Source: an uncultured Gammaproteobacteria bacterium (GTDB lineage Bacteria; Pseudomonadota; Gammaproteobacteria; Pseudomonadales; Azotimanducaceae_A). Taken from it: DNA of 36,615 nucleotides. Positions 14,889 through 24,230 of the stretch are shown in pieces (position 1 is the stretch's first letter; every line of letters starts with the position of its first letter). Both the position numbers and the translations under genes were made by a program. Below the pieces are notes generated by a model. That model had not been told where the DNA came from. It saw nothing but the letters and a program-made list of their open reading frames with translations, and ran no database searches. The stretch is from positions 1 through 36,615 of the forward strand of contig CAJWGQ010000008.1 of NCBI GenBank assembly GCA_913041025.1, in the 5' to 3' direction.

Positions 14889-16520
14889 CTAATCAAACTT
14901 TGGGACCGCATCGAGTAATCTCTTTGTGTAAGCATGCTGGGGCGCTTCACAAACTTGTTCAGCTAAGCCCGTCTCTACGATTTTGCCCTGATGCATCACA
15001 GTGATGTCATCACAAAAAAATCTCACCACTTCGATATTATGGCTTATAAAAAGATAGGTTAAGTTCATCTCTTGTCGCAGCTCGTCGAGCAATCTAAGTA
15101 CCTGTGCCTGAACCCGAACATCTAGTGCGCTGGTCACTTCATCACACACGATGAATTTCGGTCTTAAAACCAGCGCTCTGGCGATGCCAATTCGCTGCCG
15201 CTGGCCTCCTGAAAATTCATGAGGGAATCGAGTTAGCATCGACCTATCCAGACCAACCTGTTCTAGAGCCTGCGAAGCGAGCTCAAGCCGGTCAAGATGA
15301 CCTCCTCCGATCCCATGCGCTTGCATCGGCTCAGTCAATATCGTCGCTATTGTCAGTCGGGGGTTAAGGGAGGACTGGGGATCCTGAAAGACAAACTGCA
15401 AGTCTCTTCGAAAAGGTTTCATTTCTTTCCGATTAAGCTCGGTCAAATCATTTCCGTGATAGTGGACTGCACCTTCGGTTGCTTTAATTAATCCTAGAAT
15501 TGCTCTCCCGAGCGTGGTCTTACCAGAACCTGATTCACCAACAACTGCCATGGCACGGCCTGGGTAAATTTTCAAGTTCACATCATCTACGGCTTTCACA
15601 TCATCCACATGTCTTTGCAGCAATCCTTTTCTAATAGGGAAATACACCTTTAATTGCTCGATGCTCAGCAAGGGAGGTTCTGAAACGACTGCGTTGGCGC
15701 TTAGACGTGTCATTTTCTGAGGTAGGGAGGCAATCAGTTCTTTAGTATATTCGTGCTTAGGATCATAGAGCACTTCGTCCTTTGTACCCTGTTCAACAAG
15801 TTGCCCATGTTGCATTACACCTACGCGATCGGCTATCTGGGCGACCACACTCAGGTCATGAGTAATGAATAGTAGCGTGGTATTACGATCTTCCTGCAGT
15901 TTCTTAAGAAGTTTTAAAATTTGGGCCTGTATCGTTACATCAAGTGCCGTAGTGGGTTCATCGGCTATCAGCAAATCAGGCTCGCAGGCCAACGCGATTG
16001 CTATCATAACCCTTTGCCTCTGACCTCCTGAGAGCCGGTGGGGATACTCGGAAATACGTACTTCTGGATCTGGCAGCTCGACCTGCGCTAAGAGATCAAG
16101 AGCTTTCGCCCTTGCAGCTTCTCCTTCTAGTCCCAGATGCAACGACATAGTTTCCATTATTTGCTCGCCGATCGTCTGAACCGGATTAAGTGCGGTCATC
16201 GGCTCCTGAAAAATCATTGAAATTCGTGACCCTCGCAGCTTTTCCAGTACAGACTCTTCGGAATCCAGAATCGATATGGGTGAATCAGCTTCGCGGGCAC
16301 TCGAATCAAAGGTTATCGCGCCAGAAGGGTGATTTGCCAAATCGGGTAACAAGCCAACCATCGACAATCCCGTAACACTCTTACCCGAGCCAGATTCACC
16401 GACCAAACAGTAGGTTTCACCTGGATATAATTCGAAAGAAATCCCTCGAACTGCCAATGACGCTTGCTCTCCCGCACCAAATTGCGTTTCGAGGTCGCGG
16501 ATAGCTAACAGTGGTTCCAT
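14889..16520 (-). CDS. Double ATPase subunit of a Yej/Opp-type ABC importer
   Basis: This 543-residue protein fuses two ATP-binding domains, like E. coli YejF. Domain 1 has Walker A GESGSGKS at 41-48, signature LSGGQRQR at 163-170 and Walker B LLIADEP at 183-189. Domain 2 has Walker A GESGSGKT at 328-335, signature FSGGQRQR and [12 protein letters not shown]. Each domain ends with an oligopeptide-type tail ([12 protein letters not shown] and [12 protein letters not shown]). It powers uptake of small peptides or related compounds at the cytoplasmic face. It follows the second permease by nine bases in a leftward operon. Confidence 0.93.
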   Translation of the reverse strand: MEPLLAIRDLETQFGAGEQASLAVRGISFELYPGETYCLVGESGSGKSVTGLSMVGLLPDLANHPSGAITFDSSAREADSPISILDSEESVLEKLRGSRISMIFQEPMTALNPVQTIGEQIMETMSLHLGLEGEAARAKALDLLAQVELPDPEVRISEYPHRLSGGQRQRVMIAIALACEPDLLIADEPTTALDVTIQAQILKLLKKLQEDRNTTLLFITHDLSVVAQIADRVGVMQHGQLVEQGTKDEVLYDPKHEYTKELIASLPQKMTRLSANAVVSEPPLLSIEQLKVYFPIRKGLLQRHVDDVKAVDDVNLKIYPGRAMAVVGESGSGKTTLGRAILGLIKATEGAVHYHGNDLTELNRKEMKPFRRDLQFVFQDPQSSLNPRLTIATILTEPMQAHGIGGGHLDRLELASQALEQVGLDRSMLTRFPHEFSGGQRQRIGIARALVLRPKFIVCDEVTSALDVRVQAQVLRLLDELRQEMNLTYLFISHNIEVVRFFCDDITVMHQGKIVETGLAEQVCEAPQHAYTKRLLDAVPKFD

Positions 16521-16529
16521 ATCAGTTGC

Positions 16530-17711
16530 TCAATTGGGTTGCTGCTGTAATCGGGGATCAATAGCATCTCGTAGCGCTTCTCCGATCAAAGTGTAGGCGA
16601 ACAGCGTTAGGAAAATCGCAAGTCCGGGAAAGGTAGCCATCCATATCGCGATAGACCCGCCCGGCCCAACCGCCTGGTTAAGCATTGCAGCCCAACTGGG
16701 TTGATCAATTGCTCCAAGACCCAGAAAACTCAGGGTTGCTTCAACCAGAATCGCTGAGGCCATTCCAAAACTACTAAGGACTAATAACGGCGCAATTCCA
16801 TTGGGCAACATGTGTCTAAACAAAATCGAGCTCAAGGACAAACCACTGGCTTCGGCGGCTTGGACAAAATCCTGTTGTCTTAACTTGAGAAACTCAGCCC
16901 TCAAAAATCGCGCATAACCCGGCCATCCGGTCAAACCAATGATCAACATAATCAGGTAAATATTACGCCCAAAAAACGCGACCACGGTCAGAATAAGAAA
17001 CAAGGAAGGGATTGACTCAAAAATCTCCAAAAATCGCATCATAAGGATGTCTACCCATCCCGAGTAAAAACCCATGACACCCCCGTATAGCACGCCGATT
17101 ATCAAAGAGGTAAAGGTAGCCACTAATCCAATACCGAGTGCAATTCGACTTCCGTAAATCATACGGCTCAGCACGTCGGCCCCGTCTTCATCTGTACCAA
17201 GGAGATGTTTGGTACTGGGAGCTTTCAGCGGGGAGGGGTCATCCCTCAGCCGGTCGGTCGGAGAGTAAGGTATCGGCGCAAAATAGGCTGATTCGATTTC
17301 TCCAGAGGACAACCCCTCTCTGTATTGATCGTAAATTACGGCTCTTGGACTCGAAACCGATAAAGAACTGACAAGCGATATCAATAAACTCGACAAAATA
17401 ATCAGACAGATGCGCTTCCATCCGTCCACACTTTTAAAGCCTAACCAAATCAAAATACCACTAAAAAAAGACAACAACAAAGCCACATCGATCCAGGTGA
17501 GGTGCCTGAGCATCGGACTAGAAAATGCTCCATCGACCACCATCAAAAAGGGATGAGAATTGGAAATGATTGGGGCAAAGACGGCACTGATGATCATGAT
17601 CACAATCCACACCAAACCTAATTTCGCGCCTAGATTGGAAAAGACGTCGCGAATCACCTTGGCACTGAAACTTTGATCTGCGTCCACTCTTGGAGCTTCA
17701 GACTTATTCAT
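16530..17711 (-). CDS. ABC importer permease, OppC/YejE type, with extra membrane segments
   Basis: This 393-residue inner-membrane permease has the C-terminal core of OppC/DppC/YejE: HLLGTDEDGADVLSRMIYGSRIAL, then five helices and the EAA loop EASGLSLSSILFRHMLPN that docks the ATPase. Unlike the usual one-helix N-terminus, it has three predicted segments before the core: about 32-50, then an added pair at about 75-95 and 102-119. A periplasmic stretch of roughly 70 residues follows these. This insertion makes it longer than standard OppC (about 300 residues). It overlaps the other permease gene by eight bases. Confidence 0.9.
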   Translation of the reverse strand: MNKSEAPRVDADQSFSAKVIRDVFSNLGAKLGLVWIVIMIISAVFAPIISNSHPFLMVVDGAFSSPMLRHLTWIDVALLLSFFSGILIWLGFKSVDGWKRICLIILSSLLISLVSSLSVSSPRAVIYDQYREGLSSGEIESAYFAPIPYSPTDRLRDDPSPLKAPSTKHLLGTDEDGADVLSRMIYGSRIALGIGLVATFTSLIIGVLYGGVMGFYSGWVDILMMRFLEIFESIPSLFLILTVVAFFGRNIYLIMLIIGLTGWPGYARFLRAEFLKLRQQDFVQAAEASGLSLSSILFRHMLPNGIAPLLVLSSFGMASAILVEATLSFLGLGAIDQPSWAAMLNQAVGPGGSIAIWMATFPGLAIFLTLFAYTLIGEALRDAIDPRLQQQPN

Positions 17712-18774
17712 AACTCACCCTAGGATCAGCAATTGCATAGCAAATATCCACAATCAAATAAGAGATCAGCGTTAAGATCGAGGTAATCAAAGTGATCGAT
17801 AGAACGACTTCACGATCTCGAACCATTACCGAGTCAACCACCAGTCTTCCCATCCCATCGATCGAGAAAATCGTCTCAACCACCACTGACCCCACCAAAA
17901 GTCCAGGAATGATGCCAGCCGTAATAGTAATCAGCGGTAATAAACTGTTCCTGAATACGTGATTCCAAAGCACACTTGCTTCAGACGCGCCTTTTGCTCT
18001 CGCCGTACGGGCGTAATCTGACTGCAGATTTTCTAGGACAGAGGTTCTAGTCAATTTCGACAAAAACGCCAGACTTGAATAACTCAGACACATCAGAGGC
18101 AAGAAAAGATGCCACAACACATCCAATAGATAACCTTTCTCAAAGCCATTCCTGCCAACTGATGGCAGAAAGGTCCAGGTATCGGATTCAAGGCTATGTA
18201 GGCCTGAAGTAGGGAACCAGTCTAGGTATTCCTTACTGGACAGAAAGACAATACACAATGTCCCAACCCATATCACCGGCAAAGAGTACAACGCTAAATT
18301 AGTGGTGCCCACGCCAACATCAAAAACACCGCCCCGGTAACGTGCACTATAAACTCCAAGAATAATTGAAAAGGTGTAAATGAAAGGCACACTTAACAAG
18401 TTCAGCAGTAAAGTGATGGGCAATGCATCCGCGATTAACTCTGTCACTGGGCGGTTCTTGGCAAAACTCATTCCCAGATCAGGCGTCTTGAATCCAAAGT
18501 GGTTTTCGGAGCCACCATCTTTTTCAAAACCAAGCGGAGAGACGTTATTAAGCCATCTAAGGTATTGCTGGGGTAACGGCTTATCAAGGCCATAACGCTC
18601 GTTGATATAGGCCTGCATGGCTGCCCTTTCTTCTGGCCTTAAATCACCCCCACGGGTGAGCAGACTTGCTCCCACTCCCCCGGGAGCCATAGCCATGATC
18701 GAGAACACCATAATGGTGATCCCCAACAAGGTTGGGAAAATTAATAATAGCCGACGCAGTATGTAATTTATCAC
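17704..18774 (-). CDS. ABC importer permease, OppB/YejB type
   Basis: This 356-residue inner-membrane permease begins MINYILRRLLLIFPTLLGITIMVF, the standard OppB/YejB start. It continues with the periplasmic stretch that includes YGLDKPLPQQYLRWLNN, and has the EAA loop ARAKGASEASVLWNHVFRNSLLP. A segment with Gly, Phe and acidic residues (about 84-110) is typical of the YejB branch. It starts six bases after the binding-protein gene and overlaps the next permease gene by eight bases, so all importer genes are tightly coupled. Confidence 0.92.
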   Translation of the reverse strand: MINYILRRLLLIFPTLLGITIMVFSIMAMAPGGVGASLLTRGGDLRPEERAAMQAYINERYGLDKPLPQQYLRWLNNVSPLGFEKDGGSENHFGFKTPDLGMSFAKNRPVTELIADALPITLLLNLLSVPFIYTFSIILGVYSARYRGGVFDVGVGTTNLALYSLPVIWVGTLCIVFLSSKEYLDWFPTSGLHSLESDTWTFLPSVGRNGFEKGYLLDVLWHLFLPLMCLSYSSLAFLSKLTRTSVLENLQSDYARTARAKGASEASVLWNHVFRNSLLPLITITAGIIPGLLVGSVVVETIFSIDGMGRLVVDSVMVRDREVVLSITLITSILTLISYLIVDICYAIADPRVSYE

Positions 18775-18780
18775 GATCGA

Positions 18781-20649
18781 TTAATTGCTATATCGCTGCT
18801 GCCCTTGAGTGACATACCATTCTATCGGCATCCTCCATAGACCGCCGCGATTTAAACCAGAACGGACAGTCCTGACGTTCTCAAAACGCCCGTCGACAAA
18901 TGCCAATGATTTGCGCCACGTGAGGTAAGTATAGGGTTGGTCTTCCCATATGATTTCATGTGCTTGCTGCCAATGGACCATACGCTTTTCTTCATCTAAC
19001 TCGCCTCTCGCCAATTCGATGGCCTGATCCAAATCGGCATTTTTATAATTCATAAAATTGTCGCCGCCTGGCTCCGTTTGGGAGGAATGCAGCATCTGAT
19101 AAACGTCTACCTCGAAACCAGCGGTCCATGCAAGGCTGATGGCATCGAAGTTCTTCTTATCCAGAGCCTCTATCATCATGGGCCACTGAGTGGGAGTAGG
19201 CTCCATGAGAATGCCAGCACGAACGTAGGAATCTTTTAAAAGAAGCATCATTCTCTTGTAGTCATCGCTACCGGACGGGTAGGTCAATTCAAACGAAAAA
19301 GGCTGCCCGCCCTCCGACTCAATCACCCCGTCTCCATCTCGATCAATAAATCCCGACTCCTTTAGCAATTGTTTCGCTTTTTGTAGGTTATAGTCACGAG
19401 TCGGGAGCGATTTGTTCATCTGGCTCCCCAAGGGATTAAATGGCCCATTCGCCGCCACTGCATAACCAAGATAGATCTCATCTATAATCCTTTGACGGTC
19501 AGTAAGATAAGTCATCGCTTGTCTGACTTTAGGATTAGCGAAGGCCGTCGGTTTTCCATCCTTCAGTTGATTCCAGGCAATATAGGAATAGCCCCCTCTC
19601 GGGTTAAAGTATTCAAAATTGTGGGTGCGCTCGACGATTGATTTATCTTCAAGCAAATCTCGATACTCAAGCGGGCGAGCACCGTAAACATCAAGATCGC
19701 CATTCTTAAATTCAGTCAACCGGGCCGTATCAGTCGTGATGGTTTGGAAAATTAACTTTGAAAAAGTGCCCGGGAAGGCGCCCCAGTAACGCTCGTTGGC
19801 AACTAACTCGAGCGTCTGCCCCGGTACCCAGTCCTCAACATTATCCAGCCGGTAAGGTCCTGAGCCAAAGAGCAGATTCGTCGACGTATTATAGACCTCT
19901 GCTTGTTCCACACTCTCCAGATATCTACCATAAAAGTGTTCTGCCAGAATGGGCATCTGCGCGACAATCTCAAAGCTCTCGAAGTAGGGTTCTTTCATCT
20001 CAAAAGTCACCTGATTGCCCCTGGCTTGAACCGAGTCGACCCGGTTGAAATAAGCCCTGACCCTAGGAGCCGCGATTTTACTATCCATAAAAAAACGAAA
20101 AGTGAACTCGACATCCTTGGCAGTCAGAGATCTACCGTCAGCAAATCGAACACCCTCTCGAATCTTAAAAACGTAATTTAGGCCGTCTTCTGAGGCGGTC
20201 CATTCTGATGCAACAAGAGGCAACCACTCCAGAGTTTCGGGATCTCTAGTCGCGAGCGTATCCAGCACCAACTGCTGAATTGTGGCTGCATATGCATCTC
20301 CCGCTATATAGGGAGTCATTGTGGGAGAGGCAACCGAAAACGCCTCAACGATCCAGTCTCCACGAGCGTAGTCCTTTCTTTCCCTAACCTCAGCAAGCCG
20401 CGAGAAACCTTGCCAAGAGGCATCAGTTCCCGAGTCGACTGATTGAGCAGAATTGTCTAAAGTCCCACCCACTCGAATTTGTCGTCGCAACTCAGCCAGG
20501 TCTTTACTTTGCTCTTCAATTTGTTTTTCCACCTTAGAGATGAATTCCCACTGACGATCTACCTGAAACATCATCAGCCAGACACTAATTAGTACCATTA
20601 ACAGAACGGCAAATAGCAAAAAATCCTTCACACCAAATCGCTTTTCCAT
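18781..20649 (-). CDS. Peptide-type ABC importer binding protein, tethered by an N-terminal membrane helix
   Basis: This 622-residue protein belongs to the SBP family 5 (oligopeptide/nickel, YejA-like). It has PLVASEWTASEDGLNYVFKIREGVRFADG, LTAKDVEFTFRF and GSGPYRLDN, and ends with domain III elements such as WQQAHEIIWEDQPYTYLTWR. The N-terminus is unusual. A helix at about 10-28 is followed by charged, heptad-like sequence (about 30-58, VEKQIEEQSKDLAELRRQI), with no signal-peptidase site or lipobox. It is probably held in the inner membrane with a short coiled-coil stalk instead of being free or lipidated. It is the first gene of the operon. The ligand cannot be told from sequence. Confidence 0.9.
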   Translation of the reverse strand: MEKRFGVKDFLLFAVLLMVLISVWLMMFQVDRQWEFISKVEKQIEEQSKDLAELRRQIRVGGTLDNSAQSVDSGTDASWQGFSRLAEVRERKDYARGDWIVEAFSVASPTMTPYIAGDAYAATIQQLVLDTLATRDPETLEWLPLVASEWTASEDGLNYVFKIREGVRFADGRSLTAKDVEFTFRFFMDSKIAAPRVRAYFNRVDSVQARGNQVTFEMKEPYFESFEIVAQMPILAEHFYGRYLESVEQAEVYNTSTNLLFGSGPYRLDNVEDWVPGQTLELVANERYWGAFPGTFSKLIFQTITTDTARLTEFKNGDLDVYGARPLEYRDLLEDKSIVERTHNFEYFNPRGGYSYIAWNQLKDGKPTAFANPKVRQAMTYLTDRQRIIDEIYLGYAVAANGPFNPLGSQMNKSLPTRDYNLQKAKQLLKESGFIDRDGDGVIESEGGQPFSFELTYPSGSDDYKRMMLLLKDSYVRAGILMEPTPTQWPMMIEALDKKNFDAISLAWTAGFEVDVYQMLHSSQTEPGGDNFMNYKNADLDQAIELARGELDEEKRMVHWQQAHEIIWEDQPYTYLTWRKSLAFVDGRFENVRTVRSGLNRGGLWRMPIEWYVTQGQQRYSN

Positions 20650-20680
20650 AGAATTACCTCACTGCCTGGATAATCGACCT

Positions 20681-20696
20681 ATGCCAAAATTGGCAT
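20681..20696. promoter_or_regulatory. Palindromic operator candidate upstream of the ABC-importer operon
   Basis: ATGCCAAAATTGGCAT is a perfect 16-base palindrome (7-2-7) lying 32 bases before the binding-protein start. Position and symmetry suit a dimeric repressor or activator. A second palindrome, ATTGT-TC-ACAAT, is at 20733-20744. No regulator gene is in the window. Confidence 0.45.
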
Positions 20697-20745
20697 CAGC
20701 CATTGTTCCGAAGTACTAGTCATACAGACTTCATTGTTCACAATT

Positions 20746-21621
20746 TTAACGCCGCCTAGGGGGCCACAGCACCATAAGCGGAGTAGATGCCTTATAAGAT
20801 TGGTAATCAGCATCTTCGGCCCACTTTTTTTCTGCTCGTGCTTCTAGTATTCGCGCGCCACTTACCCAAGTTAATAAAATCACCACATACAATGGTGATA
20901 TCAGTGTCGCGAGCTGCCAGCCTGCAAGTACCGGCACTGACATCAGAGCAACACCCAGCCAGAGTACTATTTCACCAAAATAATTGGGGTGTCTTGACCA
21001 CGCCCAAAGGCCACTCGAAATAAATCGATCTTCATTCCCAGGCTGCGATTTAAAAATTGTCTTTTGGCGGTCGGCAAGGATCTCTATTGCGAAGCCCAAC
21101 ATCCATAGGGTCAGTCCCACGTAAAAAAAGGTTCCCAACGGCTGAGAAGTTGAAGAAGTAATGGCCGCAAGTGCGCAACTTGCTGTGATAAAAACCCAAC
21201 TGCCCTGGATGGTCCAAACCATCAACCAGGTGGGAAAAGACGTTTTAATTTGACGGAATCGCTTATCCTCCCCAGCATTTCGTGTTCGAAAAAACAGAAA
21301 AGGTCCTAACCTTAAAGCCCAAACAATAATGGCACCAGCGATTACCAGGGAGCGAGTATCGTAGTCACCCGCAAACCAAACCGCGACTACCATTAGACCG
21401 ATAAATGTGATGCTACCTATCAAATCGAAAAACAATTCCGTCTGACTGATCCACGCATGGATAAAGATTAACCACTGAAAGCAATAAATTCCTGCCGCAC
21501 ACCAAACAAATAACGAGACATCATTAACCTGGACACCGCCCTGACTCCCTGCCCATGAAATTAGCGCCGCGAATAAAACCAGCGCAAAGGTAGCCCCTAA
21601 ACCCAAAACCCATCGATTCAT
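20746..21621 (-). CDS. DUF1295 membrane protein (steroid 5-alpha reductase C-terminal-like)
   Basis: This 291-residue protein has several membrane helices and the DUF1295 signature SSGLWAWSRHPNYFGEIVLWLG near residue 210-230, ending DADYQSYKASTPLMVLWPPRRR. The family is related to steroid 5-alpha reductases and isoprenylcysteine methyltransferases, but bacterial members have no proven reaction. The ATG at 21619-21621 has a perfect AGGAGG six bases upstream. It overlaps the transferase stop as ATGA, so it is the last gene of a three-gene coupled operon. Confidence 0.85.
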   Translation of the reverse strand: MNRWVLGLGATFALVLFAALISWAGSQGGVQVNDVSLFVWCAAGIYCFQWLIFIHAWISQTELFFDLIGSITFIGLMVVAVWFAGDYDTRSLVIAGAIIVWALRLGPFLFFRTRNAGEDKRFRQIKTSFPTWLMVWTIQGSWVFITASCALAAITSSTSQPLGTFFYVGLTLWMLGFAIEILADRQKTIFKSQPGNEDRFISSGLWAWSRHPNYFGEIVLWLGVALMSVPVLAGWQLATLISPLYVVILLTWVSGARILEARAEKKWAEDADYQSYKASTPLMVLWPPRRR

Positions 21622-22283
21622 CTCATACCTCCTGATACGTCGAACACCGTTACTTCTTGATCCGGCTTCCAAACCCTAAACTTTTGCATGGCCAATTTGA
21701 AACAATCACTTTCCAGCCAACGATAGAGCCATTCCTGAATGGACTTCACATTCTGTCTGCTAAACCAATCCATATCCACATGTGCGTATTGGCGAATGAA
21801 AGGAAATAAAGCTATATCCACCAACCGCGGCTGCGAACAGGTCAAGTAGTCAGAATTCTTCATTCCATCGTTCAGTTGTTTAATTATCTCCAGTGCCTCT
21901 AGCTGATATTGTGTCCGACCATGCTCACTTTGATCATCATGATATTTATAACTATCCAACAGTGGCTTAAAAGATTTTTCAAAGTCTGCGATTATCTCTA
22001 GCTGCTTACTAAGCGTTACAGGCCCAGACAACCATTGTGTATTGTTTTGGGTTAGCGCCCAAAGCATGATCTCCAAACTTTCATCAATCACTTCGCCCTG
22101 ATCGCCAGATGGTAAAAGTACTGGAACGGTTCCCTTCGCGGAGGCCTCTACCATCTCCTGGGGTTTTTCCTTTAAGACAACCTCTCGCAACTCAACGCTG
22201 ACCTTTGCTTCAATTAAAGACATTCGCGCTCTTATTGCATAAGGGCACCGACGAAAGCTGTACAAGACAGGTAACTGTTTCAT
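21618..22283 (-). CDS. Glutathione S-transferase family protein
   Basis: This 221-residue protein has an N-terminal thioredoxin-like GST domain starting VLYSFRRCPYAIRARMSL, with a possible catalytic Cys13 in CPYA, and KGTVPVLL with the cis-proline, then DESLEIM which binds the glutathione gamma-glutamyl group. A helical C-terminal domain follows, with RLVDIALFPFIRQYAHVD. A cysteine in place of Ser/Tyr suggests an omega or glutaredoxin-2-like enzyme (thiol transfer or dehalogenation) rather than a classical transferase. The ATG shares a base with the upstream stop codon (TGATG). It is the middle gene of the GFA-GST-DUF1295 operon. Confidence 0.9.
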   Translation of the reverse strand: MKQLPVLYSFRRCPYAIRARMSLIEAKVSVELREVVLKEKPQEMVEASAKGTVPVLLPSGDQGEVIDESLEIMLWALTQNNTQWLSGPVTLSKQLEIIADFEKSFKPLLDSYKYHDDQSEHGRTQYQLEALEIIKQLNDGMKNSDYLTCSQPRLVDIALFPFIRQYAHVDMDWFSRQNVKSIQEWLYRWLESDCFKLAMQKFRVWKPDQEVTVFDVSGGMR

Positions 22284-22699
22284 CAAGCACCAGGAACCTT
22301 GTCAACCCGCTGAATTTGACTCACATCTTGAGCCCATGACACTTCAGAAAGACACCAGACCTGAAGCGTTGGTCTGAGATCCTCACACTGATCCAGAATT
22401 CCCGTCCGCAGCCCAAACAAACGATTAGGCTCATCGCCGACAGACGTCGCATACAAATGGCTACCGCATGTATCGCAGAAAGCTAATTCTCTGCGGTTAC
22501 CACTCTCACCGTACTTGTAGTACATCTTTGGTTGACCACTCAAGAGTTTAAAATCAGTTTCTCTAGTCTGAATAATCGAGCGATATGGGGCCCCCGACAT
22601 CACCCGACAATCAGTGCAGTGACAAAGCACGGCTCTTCCTGGATCGACTTCAGCCTGAAAACTGATCGCCTCACAATGACATTTGCCCGTTACTTGCAT
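22283..22699 (-). CDS. GFA family zinc protein (glutathione-dependent formaldehyde-activating enzyme/CENP-V fold)
   Basis: This 138-residue protein carries the GFA cysteine set: CHC (7-9), CHCTDC and CDTC followed by GSHLYA, which bind zinc. The fold was named for proteins that bind glutathione and speed addition to formaldehyde, but most members have unknown roles. The ATG at 22697-22699 has AGGAG six bases upstream; the frame also opens at a GTG seven codons earlier, before the ribosome site. It is the first gene of a coupled operon with a glutathione transferase, which suggests a glutathione-linked detoxification step. Confidence 0.88.
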   Translation of the reverse strand: MQVTGKCHCEAISFQAEVDPGRAVLCHCTDCRVMSGAPYRSIIQTRETDFKLLSGQPKMYYKYGESGNRRELAFCDTCGSHLYATSVGDEPNRLFGLRTGILDQCEDLRPTLQVWCLSEVSWAQDVSQIQRVDKVPGA

Positions 22700-22805
22700 A
22701 TCACTCTCCTGTGTTCTCACCTGTTAAAGGACCCAATTAAGTAGGGGCATCTAATTAAGCCCTTGAGGCGACCCCTGCCCTGATGGATAATCTTATTTTA
22801 CCTCA

Positions 22806-23786
22806 TTGGATTACCAGTTGGCCTCTTTCCTTTTTGTATTATTAGGCATCACTTTATTGCTATTCGGTGGAGCGAGCTTAGTCAAAGGAGCTTCTGGTAT
22901 CGCTCAATCTCTCAATGTCCCCAGCATAATCATTGGTCTAACTGTAGTAGCCTTTGGTACCAGCGCTCCAGAGCTTGTCATCAATATCACTGGAGCTTTG
23001 CAAGGCAAAACTGACCTAGCCTTTGGTAACGCCGTTGGCTCTAATCTAGCGAACTTTGGGTTAGTGCTCGGTATTGCAGCGATTATGTCTCCCATCTATC
23101 TCCAGGGCCGGGTCATCAGGAGAGAAGTTCCATTTTTACTTCTTATCACGGCAATCTTGCTGGTTATGGTTTGGGATCAACAACTATCAGGCACCCTAGC
23201 TCTATTGGACAGAGGTGATGCAATCATCTTGTTTCTTTTGTTTACCGTCTTTGTTTATTTCATGGTCAGGGACTTTATTACGGAGGAAGATGACCCTTTA
23301 TTAGCTGAAGGAGACTCCATCTCTTCAGAAGAAGGGAGCAATACTTTGTTAAACACTGTCCTGGTTATAGTGGGGTTCGTGCTATTAGTGGTCGGCGGCG
23401 AAATGACAATCGAACATGGGGTTGAAGTCGCTCAAATTATGGGAGTCTCCGAAGTTGTGATCGGCATGTTTATACTTGCAGTTGGAACAAGCCTGCCAGA
23501 ACTAGTGACCTCAGCCATAGCGGCTTATAAAAAAGAAACCGATCTCGCCCTAGGCAATATTGTTGGATCCAATATTTTTAACTCTCTAGTCGTTCTGCCC
23601 GCTGCGGCAATTATAAGACCACTTCCCATTCCCCAAGGTGGAGATTGGGACTTGGCCGTGGGAGGACTTTTTGTCTTGGTAACAATACCCCTCTTTCTAT
23701 TCAGTAATGCCAGACTAGGCAGACTGGCAGGAGTGGGGCTTTTATTTGGCTATTTTTTCTACCTGTATCTACGATTCAATTTCTAA
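22806..23786 (+). CDS. Calcium/sodium antiporter, CaCA family (YrbG-like)
   Basis: This 326-residue inner-membrane exchanger has two inverted halves. Each carries an alpha repeat: GTSAPELVINITGALQGKTD with GNAVGSNLANFGLVLG, and GTSLPELVTSAIAAYKKETD with GNIVGSNIFNSLVVLP. The acidic residues in GTSxPEL bind the cation. An acidic cytoplasmic loop (about 158-178) joins the halves. The start is TTG at 22806, because an in-frame TAA lies six codons upstream and no ATG is available; no ribosome site is visible, so the start is less certain. It is 24 bases from the next DUF35 gene. Confidence 0.92.
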   Translation: MDYQLASFLFVLLGITLLLFGGASLVKGASGIAQSLNVPSIIIGLTVVAFGTSAPELVINITGALQGKTDLAFGNAVGSNLANFGLVLGIAAIMSPIYLQGRVIRREVPFLLLITAILLVMVWDQQLSGTLALLDRGDAIILFLLFTVFVYFMVRDFITEEDDPLLAEGDSISSEEGSNTLLNTVLVIVGFVLLVVGGEMTIEHGVEVAQIMGVSEVVIGMFILAVGTSLPELVTSAIAAYKKETDLALGNIVGSNIFNSLVVLPAAAIIRPLPIPQGGDWDLAVGGLFVLVTIPLFLFSNARLGRLAGVGLLFGYFFYLYLRFNF

Positions 23787-23810
23787 CCTGTTTCATCAGA
23801 GCACCCAAAC

Positions 23811-24230
23811 ATGGATAAATCGAAGAGAGCTTTACCTAAACCCACTCCTGAAACTGCCCATTTCTGGGAAGGGACCAAATCAAAACAACTACTACTGCAA
23901 TCCTGCTCCTCCTGTTACCACACCTACTTCCCACCGCGACCTTTCTGCCCAGCGTGTGGCTCTAAAGATGTGAAAATCCAAATAGCTTCAGGAAAAGCGA
24001 CGCTAGATTCATACGTAATCAACCATAGAAACCACCCCGCCTTCGAAGGTCCTTACTCCATCGCTATCGTGAAACTTGAAGAGGGTCCTCAAATGATGAC
24101 GAATATTGTGGATTGCCCACAAACGCCAGAGGCGCTGCAACTGGATATGCCTCTAACAGTTAAATATGAAGAGTTGTCTGAAGACATTACGTTACCTTTA
24201 TTCTCCCCAGTCGGAGCAAACGATGAATAA
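23811..24230 (+). CDS. DUF35 OB-fold / zinc-ribbon protein, second copy
   Basis: This 139-residue protein has the N-terminal helix motif KPTPETAHFWEG, a zinc ribbon CSSC and CPAC, and an OB-fold with GKATLDSYVINHR and GPYSIAIVKLEEG. This is the short DUF35 type that pairs with thiolase-like proteins to bind acyl-CoA substrates. The next gene is exactly such a partner, and its ATG lies inside this gene (overlap of eight bases). It is shorter than the copy at 4119 and diverged from it, so the pairs are not a recent duplication. Confidence 0.87.
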   Translation: MDKSKRALPKPTPETAHFWEGTKSKQLLLQSCSSCYHTYFPPRPFCPACGSKDVKIQIASGKATLDSYVINHRNHPAFEGPYSIAIVKLEEGPQMMTNIVDCPQTPEALQLDMPLTVKYEELSEDITLPLFSPVGANDE

